Shown in pieces: positions 26,001 to 38,213 of a DNA stretch of 64,000 bases. Within the stretch, counting starts at the first letter, position 1. Every line of letters begins with the position of its first letter. The translations under genes were made by a program, and so were the position numbers. A model generated the notes under the pieces. The model saw only the letters and a program-made list of their open reading frames with translations, did not search any database and was not told the origin of the DNA. Source of the DNA: Earliella scabrosa (lineage: Eukaryota; Basidiomycota; Agaricomycetes; Polyporales; Polyporaceae); NCBI GenBank assembly GCA_022605405.1, contig JABYQQ010000016.1:682001-746000 (forward strand), read 5' to 3'.

Positions 26001-28561
26001 GCCATCTCGAGAGCACCCTACGCCGCTGCACCGCCTGCGCTTACAGCGCAGCGGCCCCAAGCGGCGTTGCGTGACGGTTCTGCCAATGGGCCGATGCGTG
26101 TATGTACTTGGGTGACAAGCGCGGTAAGTACCAGAACGCCAAGCGCCATCACCGATCGGAACGTTCGCATGTGCGTGACATTCGCGAGTGTTCGCCATGC
26201 CCATGCTGCTCCTCAGTGCAAGAGGAGGAGACAAAGACTCTTGGTCTAGGAGCATGGAATTCGTGCTGGTGCGGAATGTCTAGGTTGCACTGCCCACCAG
26301 CGGAACTTTCGTGGCGGGAGAACGGCGCGGCGACCCCTCGTGGGTGGCGTTCCAAAAGAGTCCCTCAATAGCCAGGGAAGGTGGCGTGGTGTCCTGCGAT
26401 CCCGCGGAGTGCAGAGCACTGCCTGAGGATGCGGGTAGTGGGCCGAGTACGCACAGGGGCGGCGATGCGGACCATCCACGTCAGTGTGAGACATTGCCGC
26501 TGTGGTGTGTAGGGTGCTACACCCGCCGCGGACATTAACCGTAAACCCGCATACAGTAGGCTGAGCACTTCGCGGTAGTGCGTCGGGCTGCGGATCTGCA
26601 CAGGATTCGCAAAGCTCTGGCCAGTGGCCACGACGTTTGGGTACCAGGCCAGGGAGGAATACGCAGGACGTGCGCCGACTTCTCATGTTACTGCGGAGGA
26701 GGACACGACTGTCGCAACACCCGTGGCGGGGCAGTTCATCCTGAGGCATATGTGGTTAGAACTTCTTGGATACACGACAAGATGAGAAAAACGACGAGCG
26801 GACCTCAAACTACATGTTGACCCGACACAGCATCCTCACAAAGGCGGCGTGGTCGTGGAGGCGTTAGTCACTTGAGTGGCACCCACTCGCCCAGAGAACA
26901 TACGCACGAACCCAAAGAACCATGACCCGGAATTTTTTGAACAGCTTCCGCCCCTGTAGAGCATCGCATGTCCTCCTCGGCCGACCATAAACGACCACAG
27001 GCGGCGCACTGCTGGGCCGGAGCGTACGCCTCCATTCACTGGCCCATTGCGCAGCCATAAGCCTTCAAAGATGAGCCTCCAAAGCAATGCCAGACTTACT
27101 GAGCATCCCCTAGCATCGCTCTCCCGCCCTCGGTCCCACTCCAAACCCGTCCGCCCTACAGCAGGATCCGTGCACAGCCTGTGGGCATGACCTTGGAGCC
27201 CTTACTACGCAAATCTTGTCCACCGGGAGGGGTCAAGGGCCTTGGAGCGCATCCCTAACGGTCGGCTCATCGTCATCGGCCGTCTTCGAGACGTGGAGGG
27301 TCCTGGCAGTCGTGCGGCGGAGGGGCGGGGGGCGGGCCGATGAGGGGACGCCGAGTCAGCAACGCGGAGCGACGGCCAGGGCCCCGACTTCGCGAGGCTG
27401 TGTATGAGAATGCTTCCGGGAGGAATTCTGACGATCCGGGCCACGTCTCCCTTTTAGCGGCGGATATTCTCAGCCTAAATCTCATGCGCGTGTCATCCGC
27501 CGCGCCAGATATCCGCACGACGTGCGGGCGAGGTGCAGAAGGCGGGCGGGCGGGCGCACGTCGTCGGTGTGGTTCGCGTAGAAGCGGTGCACAGCCTCGC
27601 ACCACTCGGATCCATATTTGGTTACCGGCGGGAAAGATCGAGATCGTGCATCATGCCCTGATGATTCGAATTTTGCGCGTCCTGATTTGGTAAGTCCTGT
27701 GGTTGAGCGTGACTGTTGCCATCGATTCGCTAAGATCATAGGCGACCACGAGTACTTAGCACGCTTAGCGCCACTAGCAGCGCATAAAATTCTATGTGGA
27801 TCTCCTACTTCTTGGGTTGCCGTTGTCGTGCAAGTGGCTCAGCAGGTGTGCATCCACGCCACTGTGCGGCATACAAGGGAGTGGCACACGCTTCGAACGC
27901 ATTAGCTCAAGCAGGAGTGGCGCGATAGCACGCCCAGTACTAGTGTCCTTTCATACACACCAGCATGCACGGACTTTGCTCTGCGGAGTAGACTCTGAGC
28001 TCATATCGCCGGGGGCTACGTGCACTTACCATTCACGGCATTTCTCCCATATCTGGATACTGGCACGTGCGCGCTGTTAGCTCCTCCTTCTCGAAGTTCG
28101 AATTGGAGACCCTCTGTTCATGCGGTAGCAGTGAGGTGGAGAACAATCAAACCGAGCCTTCTAGCTTCTCTTAATAGATGGGTACTCTCCCATGGCTCAC
28201 AGCCTCAGGCCCTCAGCGCTCTACGTATGCTCCCTTGTCAAACCCAACTGCTGATAGCAGCTATTGCAGGCGGTCGCGGTGCAGAGGGATAACCCTGAAG
28301 CCTCGGACACGCGCTGTTGGTATCGATTGATTCCAGTAAGCGGCGAACAATGAACGACCACTATGCAAAGAGTTAGAAAGATGGCACAGCGCCTCACGGA
28401 ACGGGGCAGCGCCGTCCTAACTTGACGTACAAAGGGAGATACAATGACGGGCAGGAGACGACGAACAACACACGGCATGTCAATCCTCCAGACGCTGGGA
28501 TGCTAGAGACCGTGCAGGGACCTCCGCGGCGCATCCGTCCAACTAACTAGGGTCTTCCCAT
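23082..28561. other. 5.5-kb stretch without a supportable gene
   Basis: The left end is the promoter of the ATPase gene. The remainder has many short overlapping ORFs on both strands. None has consistent codon use, plausible intron joins or a family motif I recognise. Composition is more even and less GC-rich than the neighbouring genes (for example 23600-25700), as expected of non-coding or decayed sequence. A GC-rich pocket at 27240-27620 holds a short open segment on the minus strand (KYGSEWCEAVHRFYANH), too short to call. No tRNA, TIR or LTR was recognised by eye. Confidence 0.45.
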
Positions 28562-30855
28562 TCACATCTCGTCCAGGGCAGGCGCCTCGATAACATCTTT
28601 GAGCGGGTCCTCGATATACGGTGCGAGCTTCTCTTCCGTGGGTTCGACCGGCGGCAGAGGGATATCGCTGCCGCTGACCGGGGGCTGCAGGGACGTCGCC
28701 TCCCAGCCGCTCTTCCATGAGGCAATACCGGCGATGAGACCGAAAAGGTTGAGCCAGACCTGCGGACAAGTGCAAGTTCCGTCAGCATGCCGACCTATGG
28801 ACTATAGTTCAATGACAGCACAGGATGCGCCAGAACATGCGCAGCTCTCGGGGAACGGTGGGTCTCCTAGGCTATGAACATTGCAGAACCTGAATGTGCA
28901 AGGGAGGCAGGAACGAGGCACAGCGAAGGCCGAGGCAAGAGCCAATGGATTGCACGAGGACAGCAGAAAGGAGATGCGGGGAAGAGACGTACATCGTTGG
29001 AGAAGATTCCAGTCTCAGTGGACCTGTAGCAGGCAGCCGCGTCAGCGAGTGGCAGGGGTGATAGTCATGTAATAGAAGCAAAGAGAGAGGCGCAGATGAA
29101 AGGAGTTCCGATGTCGGCGAAAGCGTCTCACACGGGCTTGGATTGGATAGCCAGACGATGACAATGACTACAAGAAGGACAGCTAGGCGGATTACAAGCT
29201 GCGGTCCCTGTATCATAGTCACCGGCCCAGTAACGCGAAACAGTGCTGTGAGACGCGTCTGAGAAGCGCCAGATGGTCACAACACGAGGTCTGCTCGGTT
29301 CGGGGATATGACACATTCCCTCAGGTGCGAAGGGACCAGCGTAGTGAGAAAGAAGATTGCGCTCCGACCGGCGATTTTGTTTCCCCCCGGAACCGGTCGG
29401 GGTGACTCATACGAATATACCGTGGCACGGCAGTGAACGAGGCATCCCCGTATATCTCTCGGTCCTTGCCAGCAAGAGCATGCAAGCTCGGAAGCTCGCC
29501 ACGCACAATAGTCGTGCTGAGACTCGCCCGTGGGGCGTATCATCACGTGAAGGGGTAGTACAGCCTTTGGCCAAGCCGTCGGGCGGCGACGGCGCATCAG
29601 GTGTTTGAAGAGCTTTCGAGAAGGATGTTCTGGTTTTAAAACGATATTGCACAGCCCATTCATCATACGGACCGAGCGGTACTCAGTTCCACGCAGAAGG
29701 CATGGTGGCAGCCCAAGTTTCCGAGCGCAGCGCGCGGCCAAAATATCCACGGTACAAGAACACGTCAAGAGTAACCAAGCTACCCAAGACATCTTGCACG
29801 CTCTGGTCGTGCGAGACATCTTGATTAGAAGAAACGTTGGAACGATTACGCACCAGTGTATAGTCAACGGCAGATAAGCCAGGTTGACGATATACTCGTT
29901 CAAAAGCGCCTCTCGCCTCTTGCGGATGTCTTCTTTCTCGGCGGGGGTTGCGCCAGTCTGAACAAGTGGTCAAAACACAGCGCTGAATGCGATTATAGCA
30001 TATCCGACCTTCGTTTTGCTTAGCGTGCGCTCACGCATTCGCAGAAGCTTACCGTCTTCGCGCAAGTGAGCCAGCTGCAGTACGACGTAGGCGGCCCAGA
30101 AGCGAGTCGACCAGAGACCCAATTTGCCAAGGTCTAGCGGGATGTGTTTGTCGCTCGGTCGCGTACGGATGAGAGGCACGAATGCGGTGAGGGAGGGTAG
30201 AGCAATCTTGTCGGGGATCACGGAATGTGAGAGCAGGTAGTAGAGGTGTTCGAGAGGGTAGTAAGCGAGCATAGACCACCCTTGAAGACGCTCAATGGTG
30301 CGAAGTCTGCGGGTGGGTGGAGGATTGCGCTCCAAGGCAATAAGCCACTGGAAGATTGGCAGAAGGCCTAGAGATGTATAGACAGGGTTGAGGGATATCG
30401 AACCTCAGGTATCCAGACGGTAACGTACCCCAGATTCTGAAGAACATCCGTGCATCGCTGATGATGTTTCCAAGTTTTGCAAGTCTGTCGGCGGAAGGAC
30501 TCAATGGTGCCTTTCGGAGTCCAGCGTTATGCTGGAGGCGAGCGCGCCATTGCAAGAATGGCACGATGAGTTTGACGGTGTATTGAATGATCTATGTGGG
30601 TGATGCCATGACATCAGACGCGTCAACGCGACAGATTCGTGAGGACTCACCATAAAGAGTTTGCTATCGCGCGCAGCCCTTCAGTAACGTTACTAGTAGT
30701 ATCAAACGACCGTCACTCAACTCGCTCCCGCTCCATGTGCTCAAGAACCTGACGAGGTGGTCCAACGTCTTCGACGGTTGCACGAACGCAAACGATCCCA
30801 GAGTCAGATCTTCAATACGCGCGAGCGTGAGAGGCTTCGAGGAGACAGCAGACAT
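28562..30855 (-). CDS. PEX11-family peroxisomal membrane protein (PEX11C-like)
   Basis: Exons complement(join(28562..28759, 28993..29023, 29854..29957, 30009..30367, 30429..30591, 30651..30663, 30722..30855)), 1002 nt, 333 aa. The protein reads through SKTLDHLVRFLSTWSGSDKLFM, IIQYTVKLIVPFLQWRAR and RIWGLLPIFQWLIALERNPP. It continues with LQGWSMLAYYPLEHLYYLLS, NEYIVNLAYLPLTIHWS and VWLNLFGLIAGIASWKSGW. These are the amphipathic and membrane segments of fungal PEX11-type proteins, which shape and divide peroxisomes. The second exon is 13 nt. One intron is about 830 bases and another 233, against 50-70 for the rest. Two donors are unusual (GTTGAG and GTCGGA), but frame and family agreement support them. 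Confidence 0.85.
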
Positions 30856-31677
30856 GGTTGGGATTAGCAGTCGTGGTCTAGGGAGAGGATGTCTGAACCG
30901 TTGCCAGTCTCGCCGTCGCTAGTCACTTGAGAGTCCAGACGAAATCCGACGCCACCTGCCACCGGCGACTTCTCCGGGCCGTCTCCCGTGACAGGCGCTT
31001 CAGGGATGGGAAAGGGTTAGGTAAGCAGCGCAGGCCTTAAGAGACGTGGGGAAGTTTGCGGGCTCTTCAGAACAAATCCACGAGGACACAAAAGTTCGGG
31101 CTTGGGGTTGCTCATCCGTCTCCTTGTCCGCGTTCCAGTCCTCAAGAGCATCCTGGTCTTTCTCTGCTCATCGTGGTTTCTCCGCTTTGCCTGGCTTCAT
31201 ACGGTCTACGAGGTATCGCTTCGGCTGGCACTCATGACAAGGCGGATGGGGTCGGAAGGAGAGGCTGCGAGATTGGAGGAGACCGACATCCCGTACGAAT
31301 GTGTCGATCTATTGTATCGTTCAATCTAGTGCGTTATGCATCGTCCAGCTGTACTTTGTATTTGCCATACACGACTTCTTGGATGCATCGATTTTTTGAA
31401 GCTTCGAGCTGAACTTACTCTTCTGAGTTCCTCCCGTACTCACCGTTCTACCGTGGTATGCATATGTAGACGGGAGAGGTTCGCCTCAGTTCGTGGGGGA
31501 AGAGTCATGAAAGGTCACCGTTGTCATTCAATCTACCAATGCCATTGCTTGAATTATTGCCCGGGTTTTGCTGAGGAAGTCTCACTGACTGCCAGCTTCA
31601 ACATAGTGGATTGCTGTATCGACTCATGGTATGATCGCATTCCAAACGTCCGTCGTGCGACAATACGAGTACATGCA
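30856..31677. other. Intergenic region: PEX11 promoter and WD40-gene 3' UTR
   Basis: 822 bases between two minus-strand genes. Nothing coding is recognisable. The left end should hold the PEX11-like promoter and the right end the terminator of the WD40-like gene. Confidence 0.4.
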
Positions 31678-34034
31678 TCAAAACGGGTCCATCGAAGAGC
31701 TTGGTGGCAAGTCCCATGTCGGATCGGCCCTGAACTGGTAACTTACTGATATCGGAGTGGCATCAGCGACATGAAGCAACACACATTCGCAAACTCACAG
31801 AACACGGCGCTGCCAGCGTTGAAGGCATATCCAAAGAATCGCTCGTTGTGGTATGCCCGCCGAGGCCACTTGAAACGTTTGGAGTACTCCTCGTCAATGT
31901 CCCCCGGGTCGTCTTCGTCTTCATCCCCGTCTTCGTCGTCCTCGTTCTCGTCTTGTAGTCCAGCGGTATTCGCCCCCTCCCCAGCTCCTGTTGACAGGTC
32001 GTTCGAGGATACAGCACCCTTCCCCTTCCCAAACGTATCCAGTAATGTGGCTTCCATCACTTCGCCCGGATCCTCGTCCACATCCATCTTGACATGTACG
32101 TCCGTACCGGGTGTCGCCTGGTAGATGGATCCCGCTGTATTATCTGCCGCCACGGCCCGCTCGCGAGCCCTGGCCTCGTCCACGACGGCTTTCCAGGTCG
32201 CCCAGCGTGGGACCTTCGCGTTCCGCGACGAGCTCGGTCCGAATCCATGTCCGAATTCCGTGGACGCAATCAAAGTCGTGCGGCGTTCGTCCCAAAGCAA
32301 CGAGGACACGCCGTTGTTCCCCGTCGAGAGCTCGTACACGCACGCGCGGGCGCGCACATCCCACATCTTGATCTGCTGCGTCCGTTGCCCACCCGTGAAA
32401 AGTGCTATCATGGACAGGGACGTAAGACTGCAGTGCACGGCTGAAAAAACTGAGGCGTGACTTACTCGGTATACCATCGGGGTGGATGTACACGATATCC
32501 GCACACGCTTCGCTCTGCACACCAGTGTCGAACGTGAGAACGGGAAGCGGCCGCCGCACGTCGAACATCCGCGCGTACCCATCCCCGCCCGCCGTCCAGA
32601 ACACGTTTGGCTCCGCCACGCTCGTCGCGAACCGCTCCACCTCGTATCCGTGTCCCAGGTAGCGCGCCACCCGCTGCCCGCGCTCGACGTCCATCGATAT
32701 GCACGCGAAGCTCTTGCGCTCCTCTGCCTTCTCCGCGCAGAGCATCAGTTGCGAGGGCGCGTGCCAGTGCCATGCGCCTGGCTCGTACTCCGGATCGTAC
32801 GCAAACGCGACGACCGAGTCCGCCTTGCTTCCGCTCGAGCGCTCGATGCGCCTGTGGCTGTCGCGCCAGCTGTAGTCGAGGTTGACGGTACCCTCTCCAA
32901 TGAGCGTGCCGGGGTTGTCTTGATGTTTCTCGAGGGCACCCAGGTTCCATATCGCCATCTTCCCCTTGCCCGCGCGCGCGAGGCGGCCACCAGGGAGGAT
33001 CGCAAGGGGTCCATCGTACTCCGCTCGCCCCGAGTTCATCGTGTGCACGTTGGGCAAACGCTTCGGCAGCTTACCCTCCGCATCCGGACCCCACATAAAC
33101 GACTTGATTCGGTCGTTGTCACCGAGGAAAATGAGCTTCCGGTCCGAGTCCATCTCCATGTAGTGTGCGACGTTGGAGAGTCCAGGATCGATAGATATGG
33201 CACTGTCCAGCTCCGCGTCCTCATCGTCTTCGAGCCGGAAGTACCGCAAGACGGGATCGCTACCCTTGTATCCGCTGGTGCAACTCATCGCGAGTAGAGA
33301 GCCATCAGCGGAGAGCTGCATCGCGCAGGGCGGGGACAGGAAGTCCATCTTGACCTGGGCGCGCGCCTGGTAGATGAGCTGTGCGCGAGGAGCGCTGTCA
33401 GGTACGGCGACGACGACATCGTTTCGGAAGCGGGAAAGTCGGGTGGTCTGCGGGTGTGGCCGTGGGGTCTTCGTCCATGACGGCGTCCTGGCGAAGTCTG
33501 GCAGCTTCGGACGTTCTGCGTGGTGTGTGAATATGCCATATCGATCCGGAGCACTGCAATGGGTATGGATTCACCGATTCCTGGGAATAAGTAGTTGGTG
33601 TAGAAGTCCATGAATGTTTCGATCATATCTGAGCCTAATAGATAATCAGTTGGCTATGTAACACGTCTCGTCCCGGATGTCTGTGAAGTCTCCGTACCTG
33701 CCATCTTGAGACTATCTCTGACGAGGGGATTGTCGTCCGAGTAGGCGAAGCATTGGATGAAGCTGAAGAGTCCATCGGTGTATGCGTACTTGAGCAGCTT
33801 GGCAAGGACTGTGTATGCTTCCTCCACGATCTCTGGAAGCCCTGGCGCTGCTCTCTTCTCGGCATCGTGCACAACGGTGCAGATATCGCGGAGGATCTTG
33901 AGGAACTTCTTGTCCCTACGATCGTTATCCCCTAGCCCGTCAATCTCTATGAGAACATCAAACTGCTGAGAGAGGCCATCGAGATGGTTGAGCCATGGGC
34001 CTTTTGAGCTATAGCTAGAGGCTCGGGTAGCCAT
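31678..34034 (-). CDS. WD40-like beta-propeller protein with helical N-terminus
   Basis: Exons complement(join(31678..31745, 31799..32404, 32466..33515, 33575..33634, 33698..34034)), 706 aa. The ATG at 34034 sits in a perfect GCCACCATGG context, and a second in-frame ATG at 34055 is possible. The first 130 residues are helical (KFLKILRDICTVVHDAEK, VLAKLLKYAYTDGLFSFIQC). A propeller follows, with blade-like strings such as KGKMAIWNLG, NVFWTAGGDGYARMFDVR and LFTGGQRTQQIKMWDVRA. A very acidic segment (DEDEDDPGDIDEEY) precedes the C-terminus. Splicing of the last intron replaces a short read-through end by LSYQFRADPTWDLPP. I do not recognise the orthologue, and a scaffold role is inferred from fold only. 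Confidence 0.75.
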
Positions 34035-34846
34035 GGTGGCAGGATGAGGAACCATGTTGTGACTTGACGAGTTGACGCCGAATGACACAACTTAGTCAAG
34101 TACCATGACTAGGCCGCCGCGACTGGTCCTTCAAGTTGGATACTACTAGTCGGCATGATCCCGGAGTACTAGTACTGTCAAGTCCTGCGACGGAGTGCGA
34201 TGCAGAGATCTATAGTGTTCGCACAGAGCACATAGTAGATCCTCCTTGGATCCACCGTGCGAAAGCCCGCACATACGACAATATTTTGATCTTGGCCCCA
34301 GAACAGCTTCAAGAATTCAAACATACTATGGTGCGTCTATATGCATTTCTCAACGACTACGAAGAGTCGACGTCCACACCGTCAAGGCCCGGGTCAGGGG
34401 TGTTTCATGGTCATGGACACAGCATATAAGTAGCTCGCCGTCCGACGGAGTCGAAGTTGGGCATCTCTTGGTAAAGTGGGTAAGTGCGACCTAATAGCAA
34501 TGCTAGCCGGTCTCCGCGGGCATCGAGTTGGACGTTCTCCGGATACGAACCTTCGAGACGCTCACCGGCGAACGACGGCGACGAGGCTAAGCAGCAGGAC
34601 GTACGCAAGAGGACAGAACGCCTCAAAGCTCCACTCCATCAGCTTTGAGTTATGTCACTACCATCCATCCTCCCACCGCAATGACACAGTCTCTACATCA
34701 GCATCTTCGACTGACTGTGCAGCTTGGTAAGGCCTCAAGTTTTCGCATTACAAACCTTCGCAGAGCATCGTATATAGGCTCGCCTGTCTCTCAGCGTACA
34801 GAGACCAAGCTGTCAGTAACTCAACGTTCATATCATAGACAACAAC
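34035..34846. promoter_or_regulatory. Divergent intergenic region, WD40-like gene and extended SDR
   Basis: 812 bases between outward-facing starts. No supportable gene is present. A TATATA element lies near the right gene (separate entry), and none is clear for the left gene. Confidence 0.4.
34771..34776 (+). promoter_or_regulatory. TATA-like element of the extended SDR gene
   Basis: TATATA in CATCGTATATAGGC, 71 bases upstream of the ATG at 34847. Confidence 0.5.
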
Positions 34847-36147
34847 ATGTCGGCAGAGAAGAGAACCATCTTCTTCACTGGCGCCACCGGTACAGTACTC
34901 GTTTGTTTCTATATAACAGCTCGACCTTGCTCAGCCATACTTTCAGGCTACATCGGGGGCACAGTCCTGTCAAAACTGCTCAACCATCCGAAAGCAGACA
35001 CATTCGAAATCACTGCGCTCGTTCGCAGCGCAGAAAAGGCCCGGATCCTCGAATCCAAGTTTAATGTCAAGACGGTCGTTGGAAGCCACCAGGACCTGGA
35101 CAATATTCATGATCTTGTGGCAAAGTCCGAAATTGTCTTCCACCTCGTACGTCCATAGGTTCAGAGCGAGAAGATCCGTCAACTGAAGCACCGACGATTA
35201 GGCGGACTCGGATGACGAGCCCCTCATCAAGGCCATCTTGAAGGCTCAAAAGGAGAGGCATGCCAAGACTGGCAACGTACCCGTTCTCATCCATACTGTG
35301 AGTCTCATTCTTGGCCGATCGCAATAAGCTACTCACAACTTCGTGGCCGTAGTCAGGCACTGGTGTACTCGCAGACGACTCGCATGGTGAATACGCGACG
35401 GAGACCATCTATGACGACCTGAACGTCGAGCAGATCAAGTCCATCCCGCCTACCGCTTTCCACCGCAACGTCGATCTGCCCATCTTCGAGGCCGACAGCG
35501 AAGGCTATGTCCGCACGCACATCATCACTCCGTCCACAATCTACGGCCTCGCCAAGCACCCCCTTGTCGACGCCGGCATCTCCAACCAGCATTCTGTTCA
35601 GATTCCCATCCTCGTCAAGGCCGCGCTTGACCGCAAAAGGGCGGGCGTCGTTGGCAAGGGCAAGTCGATCTGGCCCGACGTGCACATTGATGACGGTGAG
35701 TGGGAGGACGCTATGACGTCATCCGTCCCTTTGGCTGTACTTAATAAACATGCGCTTATCTATCCACGAACAGTCGCAGATCTCTACATCGTGCTCTTCG
35801 ACGGCATCCTGAACAACCCCGACAAGACCGGCCACGGCTGGGAGGGCTTCTACTTTGGCGAGAACGGCGAGCACACCTGGTACCAGATCAGCCAGGCCAT
35901 CGGCGAAGCTTTGGTCAAGCTGGGCATTGCTGATGACGCCACACCGACGACGTTCACTGTTGAGGAGCTCGTCAAGTACTTTGGGAGCGAGAAGTGGGGC
36001 TGGTACAGCGGGACGAACTCACGCTGCCGCGCGAACCGTGGCCGCTCGATCGGCTGGAAGCCGACGCACACGACGGAGGATATGCTGAAGAGCCTCCTTC
36101 CGGAGGTCGAGGCTATTTGGAGGAAGATGAAGGAGGACAGGGTGTAG
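34847..36147 (+). CDS. NAD(P)-dependent epimerase/dehydratase-like extended SDR
   Basis: Exons join(34847..34889, 34947..35146, 35202..35297, 35353..35695, 35774..36147), 351 aa. The N-terminus has the Rossmann start IFFTGATGYIGGTVLSKLL (TGxxGxxG, split by the first intron). EITALVRSAEKARIL then gives the second beta strand. VFHLADSDDEP follows, and VLIHTSGTGVLADD is at the usual SDR active-site strand position. The C-terminal half has HIITPSTIYGLAKHPL and the substrate-side helices through KWGWYSGTNSRC. It resembles fungal NmrA-like/epimerase proteins of about 350 aa that are common in basidiomycetes. Whether it acts on a sugar, a lignin-derived aldehyde or another substrate cannot be told. 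The gene is tail to tail with the F-box-like gene at 36401. Confidence 0.85.
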
Positions 36148-36400
36148 AAGAAGGTCGAGCCGACGGCGACGAGCAGACCGAATGACTCCTCAGTAGAAGC
36201 CTCGGATGAGGGTGAGAAGCCATTCGGGTGTGATGTACGATAAACATGTTGTTTCATCTAACATGGCTCAAGGACGAACGTTGTCATCGAGAACTTCTGG
36301 TGCAGAACTTGCAATGATCATCCTCTACACATTCACAACGTTCTGTAAGCCTAGTGCAACATCTGCAGAGAGAGGAAATGTACCGACCCTCTATCGTCTC

Positions 36401-38213
36401 CTATTCAGCGTAGGACATAGCAAGGTGTATAACGAACTTGTGCTCAAAGAGGTCCACTGGCGGGCCAGGATAGATCGTGCACGGCAGGCTCGTGACCACG
36501 GGCACGGAGAAGCAGGCTCGCCGCTTCGTAGAGTCCCCTGCGAGGCCCAGCTTCCCATGAATCGGATCTGCCGCTGCCTGGCCTTCTCCTGTGTGCCGCG
36601 CACGCCTAGCAGCCCATCGGTTGAGCTGCACCATAACCAGATCATAGCCGAGCGGACCGGACCAATTCTTGATGAGAACCGGGAGCAGTGAGCCTATAGG
36701 GCGTTCCAATCCCTGTGGGGCCGACGGTAAGTCAAGGAGGCATGCGCCTTCTGGACCCCACTCGGCCCACTCGATGGTCGCCGAATGGGTGATGTTCGTG
36801 GTCGAGTACTGATGTATAAGCCGCTGGAATGTCGCATACGGGATGAGAAACACAAAATGAGACCATGTGTATGTGTCCTCTCCCACTGGGCGCTTCACCG
36901 AGTAGTGTAGCGCCGTGACGCCAGACTCCTCCGCTGTGTCGATTTGGAAGGGATGTCGCGGGACAGCATGTGGTGGTGCAGGGCTGGAGAACAGATCAGC
37001 GCCGTGCTCGGCTGCAAGTGGAGGGAGCCGAAGTGTGTACAGCAGGGTGCGAGTCATAGCGCATGTGTTGGGATTGCCCTGAGGCGACTTTGTGGAGAGC
37101 TTATAGAGATAGAGATTGTGCGCTCTCAGAATCAGCAGGTGTTCGTCGTCTATGAAAGCAATTGACAGCGTTTCATTGTCAGGATTGTCAGGGAAGGAGA
37201 CCTACGTCAAGGTCATGAGCATAACATGTGTACACGGAGACCAGGAGATGACGCACCCAGCATCGTGAGCAATTCAGCTTCCAATTCCACACTTCGACAG
37301 TACGACACAGAGGGACGATGCAGGCGACATACTGTCCGCGTACTTGAAGGTCGCTGTGCATGTGAGCACCGGCATCGGTGACTGAACAGAGCACGGGTCG
37401 TGCCGCCTGAGGATGCGTTGCACCAGATTTCAAAGATATAACACAAATTTCCGTAGGCTGCCTGTATGAGGAAGGTCAGCACTGTGACACGGTCCGAGCA
37501 AGTACCAGCTTACAAAGGGCTGCGAGATCCCCTGCACAAGAGTAGGAGGTCCTGCCTTACATCGACGGTCCCGCCGTAGAAAGAGTCCAGCACAAGATCG
37601 CGCAGTACAACAGATTGTCGGCGGGTATGTGGACCAGGCACCGTAAACGGCGGCGAGTAGACGACAATCTTGACTTGTCCATCCTCTGGTTTGCGAAGGC
37701 AGTAGCAAACCGAGCCGTCAGTGGATGTGAGCCATCGCCTCTGCCCCGAATGTTCCTCTATGTCTGTGTCTCTATCAGGGATTATGGGACAAGAAAAGGC
37801 TGAACCCGTGCGCATCCTCTCAATGAAGGTGTGTAGAGGCTGCATCTTCTCTGCTACGGGCATATCAACGAGCGAATTGTCCACCAGGCCGTTCTCGTCC
37901 AGTAGCATGCTGTACTGTAGACTAAGGTCTGTTTGGATGATGTGAGCAAGACGTCTACACACCTGTTAGCAGCAGTCGTCGAAGTAGGTAAGCCTACGGC
38001 TGAGAGCGGTCACCAATACATGGAACCAAGACGTACCGCTCTGCAGGAGATGATATCTCCGAGTCGTAATTGAAGTAACACAAGAGTCAGATGTCGGAAC
38101 TTTTGAGCGTCTATCGGGATGCATCCCGATGGCCTTTTGCATCCGGATGCACTTGCTATCTCCCTATCGAGAATATCACGACACTTAGTTGCACCATAAA
38201 ACTGTAGTATCAT
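36401..38213 (-). CDS. F-box-like protein with propeller-like region, second family member
   Basis: Exons complement(join(36401..37201, 37257..37461, 37514..37962, 38037..38213)), about 543 aa. The F-box-like part spans the first intron: LRLGDIISCRA joined to VCRRLAHIIQTDLSLQY. Later motifs run parallel to the gene at 8487-10334, including TVDVRQDLLLLC, EICVISLKSGATHPQAARPVL, RTVEVWNWKLN and FIDDEHLLILRAHNLYLYKL. The size is also similar (543 against 533 aa). Exons 2-4 are well supported by phase and homology between the two copies. The start codon is not: the ATG at 38213 is the nearest in frame, and another exon could lie upstream. The two genes are 26 kb apart, so they are dispersed paralogues. 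Confidence 0.68.
38113..38130. repeat. Perfect 18-bp palindrome
   Basis: ATCGGGATGCATCCCGAT reads the same on both strands. A 12-bp palindrome, GCATCCGGATGC, follows at 38139-38150. Both lie within the first exon assigned to the minus-strand F-box-like gene. Confidence 0.7.

Noticed and set aside
32441..32465. 25-nt intron in the WD40-like gene (donor 32465, acceptor TTTTTTCAG)
   Set aside because: Too short to be spliced; the 61-base alternative ending at 32405 keeps the frame and gives a better WD motif.
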